A stretch of 64,000 nucleotides of DNA from NCBI GenBank assembly GCA_036489975.1, contig DASXES010000110.1, forward strand, positions 62,001 through 126,000. Reading direction: 5' to 3'. Within the stretch, counting starts at the first letter, position 1. Each line of letters opens with the position of its first letter. The notes below the pieces were generated by a model. The model was not told the DNA's origin, did not search any database, and worked only from the letters and a program-made list of their open reading frames with translations. The translations under genes were made by a program, and so were the position numbers. This DNA is from Roseiarcus sp036489975. Its GTDB lineage: Bacteria; Pseudomonadota; Alphaproteobacteria; Rhizobiales; Beijerinckiaceae. Of the stretch, positions 1 through 9,800 are shown piece after piece.

Positions 1-1
1 C

Positions 2-370
2 TATATCGTGCGCGCGACCTACGGAGCCTTAGGTTTCCCGCAATATCCGGGCGAGGTCGGCGCGAGCGACGCCTCAGCCGCCGAAAAGGAGAAGGCGCAG
101 AAGGCGGCGGTGGGAGCGGTCGGCGAGACGCTCGCCGCGCTGCATAAGTTCTTTCTCGAGGGCAAGACCTTCATCGGCGGCGATCGCCCATCAATCGCCG
201 ACATTCGCCTCGCGGCGAGCCTCGAATTCCTCAAGGTCATCGACTACCCCTATCCCGAATGGGCGAAGAGCTACATGGGCGCGATCGCCAAGGCTTTGGG
301 CGAGGCCTATGCGGAGCCGGCGAAGGACGTCGAGGGCTACATCGCCTATGTGAAGGGGAAGAAGGGGTAG
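2..370 (+). CDS. Glutathione S-transferase family protein, C-terminal part (5' end outside window)
   Basis: The reading frame is already open at the left edge (frame beginning at base 2) and ends with TAG at 368-370, so only about 122 residues are seen. The segment FIGGDRPSIADIRLAASLEF matches the C-terminal all-helical domain of GST-fold proteins, where the Asp of the SIAD box caps helix 6. The N-terminal thioredoxin-like domain with the glutathione site is missing, so the substrate cannot be judged. The Lys-rich tail (YVKGKKG) is an ordinary soluble-protein end. The GTG at base 8 is not a credible start because the domain would begin in its middle. Family assignment is good; the exact role is unknown. 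Confidence 0.75.
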   Translation, partial: YIVRATYGALGFPQYPGEVGASDASAAEKEKAQKAAVGAVGETLAALHKFFLEGKTFIGGDRPSIADIRLAASLEFLKVIDYPYPEWAKSYMGAIAKALGEAYAEPAKDVEGYIAYVKGKKG

Positions 371-457
371 GTGGGCGGCGCGACGGGAGCCAGTTATTTG
401 CGCCGCGCCATTTCTTCTAGCCAGACCCGCGCATATTTTACGAATCGTGATACAGCA

Positions 458-1557
458 TTATTGATTTGGGATAATTAGTTGTGGAGCGGGCGCGGGTGGT
501 GCCTCTAGCGGGGCGACGCCATGCCCGCCGCCACCGCCACCGCCACCGCCGGTGGATGCACCCCCACCGCCACCTCCGCCGCCGCTGGTGTCGCTTTGGG
601 TCGCAGCAGCCAGGACGAAAAGTGCAAATTTCGCCACCTTCTCCTGCTGCGCATGATCGACGAAAAGCTCGTAGTGGCCGTAATTCCCCAAGGGCACATC
701 GCCAGGCCAATAAAAATCAGTTCGCGAGGCGCCTGGGAGAGCGCGCCAATGGAGCCAATTACCGGTGAGATTGCGGTTTACGTACCTCGTCCCCTTCTTA
801 CCTTTGCAGATCACGCAAGCCGGTCCTTGTTCATAATATGGATCCGGCTTCATATCTGTATAGGTTTCGGTTCCTGCTGTCATCGCAGGGCCGCCAGTGG
901 CGGTAATAGTTGTTACGCAATGCTCTTTGCCTTGGGGAACGTCGATTGATACTGGTTTGTTTGGATACCAGCTTTAGTTGTAGTGCCAGTCACTACTCCA
1001 CCGCTCTTGCCTTGATTGTACAAGCATAAATTACGTGACAGGTTTATTGTTCTGTATATCTTTGGGTAATCACCAATAAATTTTCCTTCGGCGTCCGGGG
1101 CGTGGCTGGTTACAAATCGATACAACGCCATGAGTCGTCGAGCACGAAAAGCATCGGTCACCGCTGCATAAGACCAATTCTGTATGCGATTCGCGCTGCC
1201 TGTAATCCCAATTGAACTGCCTGCCGCCGTCGCCACTCTGGTATTCTGTGAACTGGTTCCCGGGCTCATCCCCCCTACCGTTCTAATGACTTGTCCGGTC
1301 GTTGCGACCATTGACGTTAAAGGATAGCTGAAACTCCCCCCTAGCGTGTCAGATGTCGTCGCTGTTCCCGAACTAACGACTGCTTGTGCCGGGTATGCGC
1401 GGTCGCTGTCGATAAAATTGGACAAATTGTAAAAGACTTGCTGTGTCAGAAGATCATCGGTTGTTGAAGCCAAATCAACCGTATTGCTATTCAATTCAGC
1501 GCTTGCGCACCCAGCCAATTGCAACGCTAGCGCAAAAATACTAACGCCTTTTAGCAT
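458..1557 (-). pseudogene. Gly-rich lipoprotein gene split by a one-base frameshift
   Basis: Reading leftwards from ATG 1557, a lipoprotein signal (MLKGVSIFALALQLAGC, lipobox LAGC with the Cys at residue 17) leads into about 195 residues of Ser/Thr/Gly-rich sequence. That frame stops at 913-915. A second open frame, one base over, covers roughly 983-458. It encodes a Cys-containing stretch (ACVICKGKKG), a conserved-looking aromatic section and a tail of long Gly runs. Adding one A to the AAA run near 977 joins them as TTK-SWYPNKPVSIDVPQGKE, giving about 366 residues. Either the gene is broken or the assembly dropped a homopolymer base. Base composition is AT-richer than the neighbouring genes, which suggests acquired DNA. 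I do not recognise the family; a secreted, lipid-anchored envelope protein is the most that can be said. Confidence 0.6.
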
Positions 1558-1753
1558 CGTATGCCTCCGCCTGCGCTTTTGCTTTCAGCAATACCTCTTC
1601 AATAACGAAGACTTGCTCCGCATTCACGTGAGCATCGCTTCGCCTCGCAGAATCTGAGAATCAGACGCCTTTTTTCATCGAAGAGCTACGATCGCTTCGA
1701 CGGCGTCCAATGTTTTGACGTGTTATGAACAAGAAAAGCCGATCTTCGGCGAA

Positions 1754-1771
1754 TACAACCGATGGGTTGTA
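1754..1771. promoter_or_regulatory. Short perfect inverted repeat in AT-rich intergenic DNA
   Basis: TACAACC and GGTTGTA form a perfect 7-bp inverted repeat with a 4-base spacer. It lies in a 520-base gap (1558-2078) between the divergent lipoprotein gene and pckA. It could be an operator or a small hairpin. The rest of the gap shows no gene I can support. Confidence 0.3.
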
Positions 1772-2006
1772 ATTTCCTCTTGTTATAGTTGGAGGGTTGT
1801 GTGCCCCGTGTATGGCAATGCGGGACGGTTGTTTGCCGGGGACCTTCTCCGTCACCTCTTGAGTCTGCCCACCACGGCGTCGATCACCTCAACATTGGTT
1901 TTCGCGTTGCAGGCGCGGCTCCCATTGCAATGGCCGAGTTCTCGATAGAGCGCCTGGCTTCGCCGGCTGGCCGCAAGCCGCGCTGGCGCGTCCCGATTTC
2001 GCCAGG

Positions 2007-2035
2007 TTGACGGTTCAGGATCAACTTGCTTGGAT
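2007..2035 (+). promoter_or_regulatory. Candidate sigma-70 promoter for pckA
   Basis: TTGACG at 2007-2012 and TTGGAT at 2030-2035 are separated by 17 bases, and the -10 end is about 43 bases upstream of the pckA ATG at 2079. The -35 match is good and the -10 match is weak, so this is a sequence-only proposal. Confidence 0.3.
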
Positions 2036-2078
2036 TGTTTGCGCGCGCCGACGCGCGCCTTCGGGGGAAGTTGAGGCC

Positions 2079-3692
2079 ATGATCGAGAACGGCGCGCGCA
2101 ACGTCGACTTCGGGGCGGAAAGGTTCGGCTTCCGCGATCTCGCCGCCATCAACTGGAATTTTGGCGCGCCGCAACTCTATGAGCAGGCGTTGCAGCGAAA
2201 TGAAGCGCGGGTCGCCGCGCATGGAGCCCTCGTCGCCGACACGGGCGCGCACACGGGGCGAAGCCCGAAGGACAAGTTCGTGGTGCGCGACGCCATGACG
2301 GACGCGGCCGTCTGGTGGGACAACAACAACGCCATGACGGCCGAGCATTTCGATGCCCTGTTCGCCGATTTCATCGCCCACGCCAAAGGCAAGGTCCTGT
2401 TCGCCCAGGACCTCTACGCCGGCGCCGATCCCGCCCTGCGGCTGCGGGCGCGCGTCTTCACCGAATATTCCTGGCACTCGCTCTTCATCCGCAATCTCCT
2501 GATTCGTCCGCCGGCGGAGGAGCTGGCCGGCTTCATGCCCGAGCTGACGATCGTCGATCTCCCCTCGTTCCGCGCCGATTCCAAACGCCATGGCGCGCGC
2601 ACCGAGACGATCATCGCCTGCGACTTCACCCGCAAGATCGTGCTGATCGGCGGCACAAGCTACGCGGGCGAGATGAAGAAGGCGGTGTTCACCGTCCTCA
2701 ACTATCTTCTGCCGCAAAAACAGGTCATGCCGATGCATTGCTCGGCCAATGTCGGCAAGGACGGCGACGCGGCGATCTTCTTCGGCCTCTCCGGCACCGG
2801 CAAGACCACGCTCTCCGCCGATCCGCAGCGCACCCTGATCGGCGACGACGAGCACGGGTGGGGCCGAAACGGAATCTTCAATTTCGAGGGCGGCTGCTAC
2901 GCCAAGGCGATCAAGCTGTCGCGCGAGGCCGAACCCGAGATCTATTCGACGACCGAACGTTTCGGCACGGTGATGGAGAACGTCACGCTCGATCCGGAGT
3001 TGAGGATTCCCGACTTCGACGATGATTCGAAGACCGAGAACACCCGCATCGCCTATCCGCTCGATTTCATCGCTAACGCCTCGGCGACGGGCCGCGCCGG
3101 TCATCCCAAGAACATCATCATGCTGACCTGCGACGCTTTCGGCGTGCTGCCGCCAATCGCCAAGCTCGACCCGGCGCAGGCGATGTATCATTTCCTCTCC
3201 GGCTACACCGCCAAGGTGGCGGGGACGGAGAAGGGCGTGACCGAGCCGCAGGCGACGTTTTCGACCTGTTTCGGCGCGCCGTTCCTGCCGCTCCATCCGA
3301 CCGTCTATGGCGAGCTTCTGCGCGAACTGGTCGCGCGGCACCATGTCGATTGCTGGCTCGTCAACACCGGGTGGACCGGGGGCAAGTTCGGCGCCGGACG
3401 GCGGATGCCGATCCGGGTGACCCGCCGTCTCGCCGCGGCCGCGCTCGACGGCTCCCTGCACCGGGCGGATTTTCGCACCGATCCGTACTTCGGCCTGGCC
3501 GTGCCAGGGCAGGTGCCCGGCGTCGAGCCCCATATCCTCGAACCAATCAAGACCTGGCGCAGCAAGGCTGAATTCGCTGAGGTCGCCGGGCGGCTCGTGC
3601 AGATGTTCCGCGACAATTTCAAGCGGTTCGAAGCCCAAGCCGACGAGCGCGTTCGCGCCGCCGGCCCGACGTCGCGCATCGCGCTGGCGTGA
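2079..3692 (+). CDS. pckA: Phosphoenolpyruvate carboxykinase (ATP)
   Basis: Converts oxaloacetate plus ATP to phosphoenolpyruvate, CO2 and ADP, the first committed cytosolic step of gluconeogenesis. The 537-residue product is the usual length for the bacterial ATP enzyme. It shows HTGRSPKDKF near residue 60, the P-loop GLSGTGKTT near residue 238, the metal-binding LIGDDEHGW just after it, and TGWTGGKFGAGRRMPI in the C-terminal half. The frame is open up to 2007, but the ATG at 2079 is preferred. It follows a GGGGGAAG ribosome site at 2063-2070, and MIENGARNVDFG aligns with the N-terminus of rhizobial homologues. It stands alone. Its presence fits growth on C2-C4 acids. Confident assignment. 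Confidence 0.95.
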   Translation: MIENGARNVDFGAERFGFRDLAAINWNFGAPQLYEQALQRNEARVAAHGALVADTGAHTGRSPKDKFVVRDAMTDAAVWWDNNNAMTAEHFDALFADFIAHAKGKVLFAQDLYAGADPALRLRARVFTEYSWHSLFIRNLLIRPPAEELAGFMPELTIVDLPSFRADSKRHGARTETIIACDFTRKIVLIGGTSYAGEMKKAVFTVLNYLLPQKQVMPMHCSANVGKDGDAAIFFGLSGTGKTTLSADPQRTLIGDDEHGWGRNGIFNFEGGCYAKAIKLSREAEPEIYSTTERFGTVMENVTLDPELRIPDFDDDSKTENTRIAYPLDFIANASATGRAGHPKNIIMLTCDAFGVLPPIAKLDPAQAMYHFLSGYTAKVAGTEKGVTEPQATFSTCFGAPFLPLHPTVYGELLRELVARHHVDCWLVNTGWTGGKFGAGRRMPIRVTRRLAAAALDGSLHRADFRTDPYFGLAVPGQVPGVEPHILEPIKTWRSKAEFAEVAGRLVQMFRDNFKRFEAQADERVRAAGPTSRIALA

Positions 3693-4016
3693 GGGGCGGG
3701 CGGGTGAGGGCGAGGGGCGGGCGAACAGGGGCTAATGACGGTGCGCCGCGAGCGGCCTCTGACCGTAATTCTCCGACCGAGTTATAGGCCGGGCCGACGC
3801 CCAGGAAAGCGGTGCAAACACCCGTCGGATCGCGCGCCTGTCAGGACTGCCCTACGACACCGCCTTGGCTTACGGCTTACAGTCGCTACAGCGAATATGT
3901 ACGTCTCGGATAGTTGAAACGATAACAAAGTTCGTCAATTACGCGGGCGCTCTATCAGGTGATGAGAAAGGCGAGGCGCAAGCTTTTTTGCGACCCGACC
4001 TTTTCAGGCGTTCGCG

Positions 4017-4150
4017 ATTACGGTGACAGTTTACTCAATCCCCAATTCAAAGCACTTTTCTCGCGGGCTCTCACCTAAAGGCGCCGACGGGCGGCGCTGT
4101 CTGGGAGGAGGAGTGCGGGATTTGGGGGTTAAGTAAACTGTCACCGTAAT
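4017..4150. repeat. Long inverted repeat bearing the ATTACGGTGACAG motif (REPIN-like)
   Basis: A left arm at 4017-4045 (starting ATTACGGTGACAGTTTACT) and a right arm at 4122-4150 are reverse complements at 27 of 29 positions, separated by 76 bases. The same 13-base core recurs at 37953-37965 and 60350-60362. Paired short palindromic elements of this size resemble REPINs mobilised by REP-associated tyrosine transposases, but no such transposase is in the window. The structure is seen directly; the mechanism is inference. Confidence 0.75.
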
Positions 4151-4263
4151 GGCCTGTCGTCGTAATGACGGGACGGTAACGGCCGTAATGGCCGTAATGG
4201 CGCCGTAAAGGGCTCCAGAAATAGGTGTGTGGATCATACCGTACCCCTGGGGAGAGCGACTCA

Positions 4264-4298
4264 CGATCCCCGGATCATGTCCGGGACGGCATGACCGT
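4264..4298. repeat. REP-like double palindrome
   Basis: Two adjacent hairpins: CCCGGA/TCCGGG around TCATG, then GGACGG/CCGTCC around CATGA. The wording (ATCCCCGGATCATGTCCGGGA) is the common rhizobial intergenic palindrome family. No function can be assigned from one copy. Confidence 0.5.
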
Positions 4299-4349
4299 CC
4301 TGGCGAACTTGCAAGATCAGCCCAGCTAGCGAGATAAGAGCCGACAATT

Positions 4350-4633
4350 TCTGTCGATAGCGAATGAAGTTGTCCGGTTTTGGTAGCCCGTAATTTGTCC
4401 GCTTCTTCTGCTTTTGTTCCTGCGGGCGGAGTGGGCAGGCCGGAAGCCTGTCCATGCCGTCCACAGGCGCGCGCCGCCGAGCGGATTTAGGCGGCGCGTT
4501 GAACTGAGGCGTCCTCCCTGAGCCGTCCTTTCTCATCATATCGGCCGATGCATCTTGGGCCGTGGAAGACGGCATGGGAGCCGTCCGGATAGAGGTGGAC
4601 CTTGACGCGCGCCCTGACGAAATGGGCGCGCGA
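4350..4633 (-). pseudogene. Degenerate transposase C-terminus (ISNCY-like)
   Basis: Read on the minus strand, the open stretch 4633-4487 gives HFVRARVKVHLYPDGSHAVF followed by HGPRCIGRYDEKGRL and a stop. This closely resembles the C-terminal end of ISNCY-type transposases, whose homologous stretch reads VRVHEYPDG...FHGPR. Further left, another frame reads RTNYGLPKPDNFIRYR, which resembles the non-coding tail that usually follows such transposases. The catalytic core is absent and there are stops upstream, so only debris remains. The family name rests on remembered motif wording. Confidence 0.55.
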
Positions 4634-4641
4634 TCATCGCC

Positions 4642-4722
4642 TTGATGGCCGAAGCGCGAATGCGCGCCCGCGCCATGCGCGAATCGAAGCGCGTGCGTCG
4701 CGCTCGATTGGAACGGGTATGA
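4642..4722 (-). repeat. Copy 1 of an ~80-bp GC-rich dispersed repeat
   Basis: The minus strand of 4642-4722 reads CATACCCGTTCCAATCGAGC, then a run of GCGC-rich half-palindromes (GACGCACGCGCTTCGATTCG). It matches 52052-52131 on the plus strand across its whole length with scattered substitutions and small indels. Both copies lie in intergenic DNA. Confidence 0.6.
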
Positions 4723-4780
4723 GAGGACCGCTGTCGAAGGGTCGCCCGTCGAGCGGCGAGACCCGGCGTCGCCCCCGCGC

Positions 4781-5287
4781 TTACTCCGACGCCAGGGAAG
4801 CGAGGCGCTCACGCGCTCCGCCGGCGCCCGCCGCGAGCGCGCGCGCATAATAGTCCCGCGCTTTGGCGCCGTCGCCCTTGAGCCCGATGACGCCAAGACG
4901 GGTGAGCGTCGCCGGATCGAAGCTGTCGCCAAGTGCAACGAGCGCGCGAGCGTCGCCAGCTTCGGCGGCGCTGACAAAGAACGCGCGGGCGGTTGCAATG
5001 TCGCCCTTCGCGAAGGCCACGAGGCCTTCGGCGCAAAGCCTGCGCCCTTCGTCGATCGGTATCGCGAGGGCCGCGCCAGGGCTTCCGGCCTGTTGCGCGT
5101 GCGCCGTGGACTCGGCGCGCAAGGCGAGCGCCAGCCTGCCGACGGCGTCCTTGGCGATCGACTGCACCATCGGCCCCTTCCGCCCGGATGGGGCGGGAAG
5201 CTGGGTGACGAAAACAGGCTGCTCGACCGCAGCCTTCACGTGAGCCGCCGACGGCTCGAGCCGCGGCCAGCACGCTAACACCAGCAT
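4781..5287 (-). CDS. Small secreted/anchored tetratricopeptide (Sel1-like) protein
   Basis: 168 residues from the ATG at 5287. The C-terminal half has helix-pair repeats of the TPR/Sel1 kind (GLVAFAKGDIATARAFFVSA, then a GDGAKARDYYARALAAGAGG stretch), normally used for protein-protein contact. The open frame continues upstream of the ATG for 18 codons encoding a hydrophobic stretch (KALSSVLGALIAGMLVLACW). Used from a CTG at 5341, that stretch would make a signal anchor, and the CTG is preceded by GGGAGG at good spacing. The gene lies 12 bases downstream of the TAXI-type binding protein gene if the longer form is used, so the two are probably co-transcribed. Role unknown, perhaps a partner of that protein in the envelope. 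Confidence 0.6.
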   Translation of the reverse strand: MLVLACWPRLEPSAAHVKAAVEQPVFVTQLPAPSGRKGPMVQSIAKDAVGRLALALRAESTAHAQQAGSPGAALAIPIDEGRRLCAEGLVAFAKGDIATARAFFVSAAEAGDARALVALGDSFDPATLTRLGVIGLKGDGAKARDYYARALAAGAGGARERLASLASE

Positions 5288-5353
5288 GCCGGCAATGAGC
5301 GCGCCGAGGACGCTCGAAAGCGCTTTCCAGGAAATGGCCAGCGTTCGCCTCCC

Positions 5354-6676
5354 TTATTGCGTCAGTCCGCGCCAGCGGGTCAGGTCGTCATAGAGTCGAT
5401 CCGAATCCGCCGCGCTCGGCCAGCCGGCCGAACCCGCGGCGGACTTGGCGGAGGCGCGGAACGCCTCGAGAGACCCATCGGCCGACGGCTTCTTCGCATC
5501 GAGCCAGGTTTGCGCCGCGGCGAGCCGGGGCCATGGCTGGTTTGGCGAAGAGGCGTCGGCCGCAAGATTGACCTCCCGCCAGTGCGGATCGTGGTCGTCG
5601 CCCAGGAAACCGTCATAATTGTCGAAGAAGCCGCGCGCGACCTGTCCCAGCGCCTCGGCGCGCGCCGATCCCGTCGTCGCGTCAAGCGCGACGAGGGCCA
5701 TCGGCTCGCCGATCGTCTCGACAGGATTGGTCGCGCTGACGAGATTGGGACGCTCGGCCGCCGTGACATGCGCGGGGGCATAGACCGGCTCCAAAGCCGG
5801 GGACCAGGGAATGGCGACGATGTGAAACCGCCCATCGGCGCCGAAATCGCTGAGCGCGGCGCCTTCTTCGGCGCCAAGCACCACAACTGCGTCGACCTTG
5901 CCCGCCGCGAGATGGTCGAGCGCTTCCGGGAGCGGCCCGTTCGTCTGATTCGCGGTCACGCCCAAGCGAGAAAACAGCATTCTGCCGCTGGTCGAGGTGG
6001 CGCTGTCCAGATCGCCGAAGCTGACCGTTTTTCCCTGTAAGTCCTTGATTGACTTGACTTCGCGAGGCGCGATCACCACCAGAGTCTCCGGCGCGAGGCG
6101 GGCGACGAACGGGGCGCGCTTGACCCATTCGGAATCGCCCTTGGCGCTGGATAACAGACTGTCGAGCGAGACGATCGCGAAATCCGCCATATCGCCCTTG
6201 AGCACCTTAGCGAGCCCGTTTGGCGAAGTCGGGCCGACGATCGCGCGCCCGGGAGCGCCGCTGGCGCTCATGACGGTCGCGAAATCCCGGGCCATCCGGG
6301 TCGCCCTCGCGTCCCCTGGGTCGGCGAGGATTGTGAATCCCTTCGAGGAGGCGGGCGTCTGCGGCTCAGGCGCGAGCGCCAGCGCCGGCTTGTTTTCCGC
6401 CGCCCTGGCGCCCCGGCGGGCGTATTTGCCCAGGCTGCCGCGCCATGCCCCATGCCACAACATGCGCTTCCCGTTCTTGAACACCGGGTGGCTGTAAGGC
6501 ACCATGCCGTAGGGGATTTTCTGTGCTTCGGCAGGCGGACCGCCGCCCGCGAGCGCCATTGCAAAGGCAAGCCCGGCTGCCGCGCAGACGCCGCCGCGCC
6601 CCGGCCCGCGCCCAAGCTTCCCCAGATCAACACACAAAAGTCCCGGGCGCCCGCCCTGCCGAGTTACGCTCGCCAT
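5354..6676 (-). CDS. TAXI-family TRAP solute-binding-like periplasmic protein
   Basis: 440 residues from the ATG at 6676 (MASVTRQGG), giving a signal peptide with the hydrophobic core AAAGLAFAMALAGG ending at AEAQ. The frame runs on to 6781, but the extra 35 residues would bury the signal. The mature part has the TAXI binding-protein pattern: FTILADPGDARATRMARDFA, TSPNGLAKVLKGDMADFAIV, and LQGKTVSFGDLDSATSTSG around residue 230. A repeat of the second lobe (LAAGKVDAVVVLG) follows. Such proteins capture an organic acid or amino acid for a tripartite transporter, yet no DctM/DctQ membrane genes lie beside it. It may serve a distant transporter or a sensor. The ligand is unknown. Confidence 0.65.
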   Translation of the reverse strand: MASVTRQGGRPGLLCVDLGKLGRGPGRGGVCAAAGLAFAMALAGGGPPAEAQKIPYGMVPYSHPVFKNGKRMLWHGAWRGSLGKYARRGARAAENKPALALAPEPQTPASSKGFTILADPGDARATRMARDFATVMSASGAPGRAIVGPTSPNGLAKVLKGDMADFAIVSLDSLLSSAKGDSEWVKRAPFVARLAPETLVVIAPREVKSIKDLQGKTVSFGDLDSATSTSGRMLFSRLGVTANQTNGPLPEALDHLAAGKVDAVVVLGAEEGAALSDFGADGRFHIVAIPWSPALEPVYAPAHVTAAERPNLVSATNPVETIGEPMALVALDATTGSARAEALGQVARGFFDNYDGFLGDDHDPHWREVNLAADASSPNQPWPRLAAAQTWLDAKKPSADGSLEAFRASAKSAAGSAGWPSAADSDRLYDDLTRWRGLTQ

Positions 6677-6811
6677 CGTTGCAACCTTGGCCAGCAAATG
6701 CGACCTCTTCAAGGCGATCAAGACAGGGCTTCCCTGCGGAATTGCAGGAAAAAAGGCAAAACTAAGGGGGGTCTGTGGCATGTCTGTGACGCCTCTCTAA
6801 GACGCCTCTCT

Positions 6812-9800
6812 CTATGATGCTTGTCTAAGCCCTTGGGCGATGGCGTTGAGCGACGCCTCGAGGTCGGCCTCGCCAAGCGGCGCGAGTGTCGGGCCGTCCA
6901 GATAGACCAGAGCCGCGCGAATCGGCACCCCCCGGTACAGCGGCTGCAGGGCGAGGCGATAAAGGGCGAGCTGCGCGACGTGGGCTTGGGCCGGGTGAAT
7001 TGGCTTTTCCCCAAGTTTGAAATCAACAATCAACACACCTTCACCGGTTGCAATGAGTCGGTCAAGACGTCCGCTGTAAGGGAGGTCGGGCCGTCCGGGC
7101 CGTTGCAGAAGTCCCGCCAGCGGGACTTCGCCTCGGGCGCCAGGCCCGAAGAGGGCGCTCAGTTCTGGCGCGTCGATCGCCGCGAGCACCTTCAAGGCCA
7201 GAGCCGCGCGTGCGGATTCGGCAAGCGCCCCGCCCCAGGCCTCGAGATAGGCCATAGCGGCGCCGCTGCGCCGGTCGGGTGGGAGACTGGGCAGCATTTC
7301 GATGAGCGCGTGGGCGAGCCGTCCCTCGAGCGCCCGTCCGGGGTCGCCCCCGCGGCCCCCGCCGGCGCGCGAAGGGTTGAGGGGAGGCGCGGCGGCCTCG
7401 GGCGCCGCTTGGGCAGAAAGCCAGCTGGGCAGGGCGTCGCGGGAGGGAAGGGGCGCCCCTCCGGCCGCATCCTCGGCGCGCAGCCCTTCGCCGAAAGAGA
7501 GGATTGTCTCGGCGGCGCGGAACGGGGCCGGCGCTTCGACGAGCTTGTCGGCGAGGCCGGCCTCGATGAGACTGTACCAGCAATCGTCCGGACGACGCCT
7601 CGAGGTGTCGTAGCCGGCGACGATGAGGCGCTGGGCCGCCCGCGTCATGGCGACATAGAGCAGGCGGCGGTGCTCGCCCGCCTGAGCCGCGCGCGCCTCG
7701 GCGCGCGCCGCGGCGACGGCGTCGGCGTCCTCCGCCGACTTCCTGGCCCAGGCCAGGACCGGCGGGTCGCCGGGCTGCGGCGTGAGCCGCATGAGCTTGG
7801 GTTCGTGCCTCGCGTCCGGACCGCCGCAGGCGTCGGGCAGAAAGACGATCGGCGCCTCGAGCCCCTTGCTGGCGTGGACGGTCAGCACCCGCACGCCCTC
7901 CGTCGCGACCTCCATGTCGCGCTTGATCTCGACATCGGCGGATTCGACCTCGCTCAGAAAGTTGTGGAGCGACGGCGCTTCGCGCTGCTCATGGGCGAGC
8001 GCGAGCGTCAGGAATTCGTCGATCGGGTCGGCGGCTTCCGGCCCGAGCCGGCCGATCAGGGCCCGCCGTCCGCCGTCCTGACCGAGCATTAACGCGAAGA
8101 AGGCGAAGGGCGAAAGCGTCCTCGCCCGGGCGCGCCACGTTTCGAGCCGGCGCGCGGCTTGGGACGTGATTTCATCGTCCGCGCGCTTCATCGCCTCGGC
8201 GAGCGAGCCGCTCCGTCCCGCCGCGAGCTTCATGAGCGCGTCGTCGTCGAAGCCGATGAGCGGCGACTTGAGCACTGAGGCCAGCGTCAGATCGTCGTCC
8301 GGCGTCATCGCCGCCCGGCCGGCGGCGATGAGGTCCATCACCGCGATATGGTCCTTGAGCTTGAGCCGGTCGGCGCCGGCGGCCTTTACGTTCGCCGACT
8401 TGAGCGCCCGGATCATCGCCTCGAAAAAGGCGTTGCGGGTGCGAACCAGGATCATCACATCGCTCTCACGAATGCGGCGCATCTCACCCGTATCCGGGTC
8501 GATCACCCGCTCGCACGAGGCGGGCTTGAGCCAGCCTTTGATCACTTTGGCGATCCGCCTGGCGAGGATCACCGGAGGGTCATCCTGGGCGGGCGGATCG
8601 AGCGGCATGGTCCAGTCTTCGGGGTCCGGCGCCGGCGTTGGAGCGATCGGCGGCCAGAGTTCGACCACGCCTTTCAGGTCGCGAATGGCCTGGTGACTTG
8701 GCGCCGGCTCCCCGGGAGCCGCGACGTCGCGCCAGGCGAGCTCGTTGCGGAAGGTCATGTCGACGGCGTCGAGAATCGTCTGCGACGATCGGAACGAGAA
8801 GGTCAGCGGCACGTCGGCGAACGCCCGCTTCGCCCCGCGGTGACGCTCGGCGAAATCGCGCTTCATTTCCGCGAACATCCGGGGCGCCGCGCCCTGGAAG
8901 GCGAAGATGGACTGCTTCTCGTCGCCGACCGCGAAGATCGTGCGATCCTTGGGCCGCGCGCCGGCGCCTGCGAAAAACTCGGCGCTCATGGCGGCGAGGA
9001 TGCCCCATTGCGGCGCGGACGCGTCCTGCGCTTCGTCGATGAGCAGGTGGTCGAGCCCATAGTCGAGCTTGTGCATGACCCAAGCGGCGCTGGACCGCGT
9101 CACCAGCGCGAGCGCACGCGCGATCTGGTCGCTGAAGTCGAGCGCGCCGCCCTCGGCCTTCATCCGCGCGAAGGCCGCGAGGATCGACCGGACGACGACG
9201 AACAGCGCGGCGCTGCGCTCGAGGGTGAGCGCGGCGCGCCTTCTCTCGCGCAGGGCAAGCAGGCGCGCCTGCTCGCGACGCAGGTCCTCTTCGAGAGACG
9301 GGTCATCTCGGGCCAGGTCCCTGGTCGCGATGGCGCCGTTCTCGCCCCCGCGAGGACCCCCCTCGCCATTCTCCTTGAAAAACGCGTCGAGCAGGCCCTG
9401 GACGCGATCCCGCTGCTGACCCTCGCTGCTCGCCGCGCGAAGGCTCGCGGCGATATTGCCGTCGTTCTTCCTGCCGGCCTCGAGGCGTTCGGCCCATCGC
9501 TCGCGCCGCACGCGCCCGGTGTCGCCGCCAAGCATCTCCGCTTCGACGCTCGCGACCGTCACGCCCGGCGAAAGACCGAGTGGAACGCGCAACGCGGCCG
9601 CATAACTTTTCGCATCGTCATGAGCCTCGAAGATTTCGGCGCAGCGCAGCGCCTCCGCCAGAAGTTCGTCGAATCGCGCCGCGCCCGATTCGCGCGCGAC
9701 CAGATCGAGAGCGTCCCGGCTTTCGCTCGAGCCCGCGAGTTCGGCCAGCGCGCCGTCGCGCGCCTGGGTGAGCCGCCGCTTCGATTCGCTCTCGTCGAGA

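Larger units (their letters stand above)
3693..4780. other. Gene-free kilobase made of repeats and transposon debris
   Basis: No intact gene is supported here. The interval holds a long imperfect inverted repeat (4017-4150), short tandem copies of GGCCGTAAT (4181-4198), a REP-like double palindrome (4264-4298), a degenerate transposase tail (about 4350-4633) and one copy of an 80-base dispersed repeat (4642-4722). The open frames that exist are low-complexity Arg/Ala/Pro frames typical of non-coding GC-rich DNA. Confidence 0.6.

Noticed and set aside
1661..1855. A 64-codon minus-strand frame upstream of the lipoprotein gene
   Set aside because: No ribosome site, no motif and it crosses an inverted repeat.
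1884..3638. A 584-codon minus-strand frame across pckA
   Set aside because: Low-complexity antisense shadow of a strongly conserved gene, a common effect of high third-position GC.
4181..4198. Tandem GGCCGTAAT copies as a possible CRISPR or VNTR
   Set aside because: Only two short adjacent copies with no spacers; no cas genes in the window.
4261..4998. A 245-codon minus-strand frame in the repeat-rich gap
   Set aside because: It crosses REP palindromes, a dispersed repeat and transposase debris in different frames, so it is not one gene.
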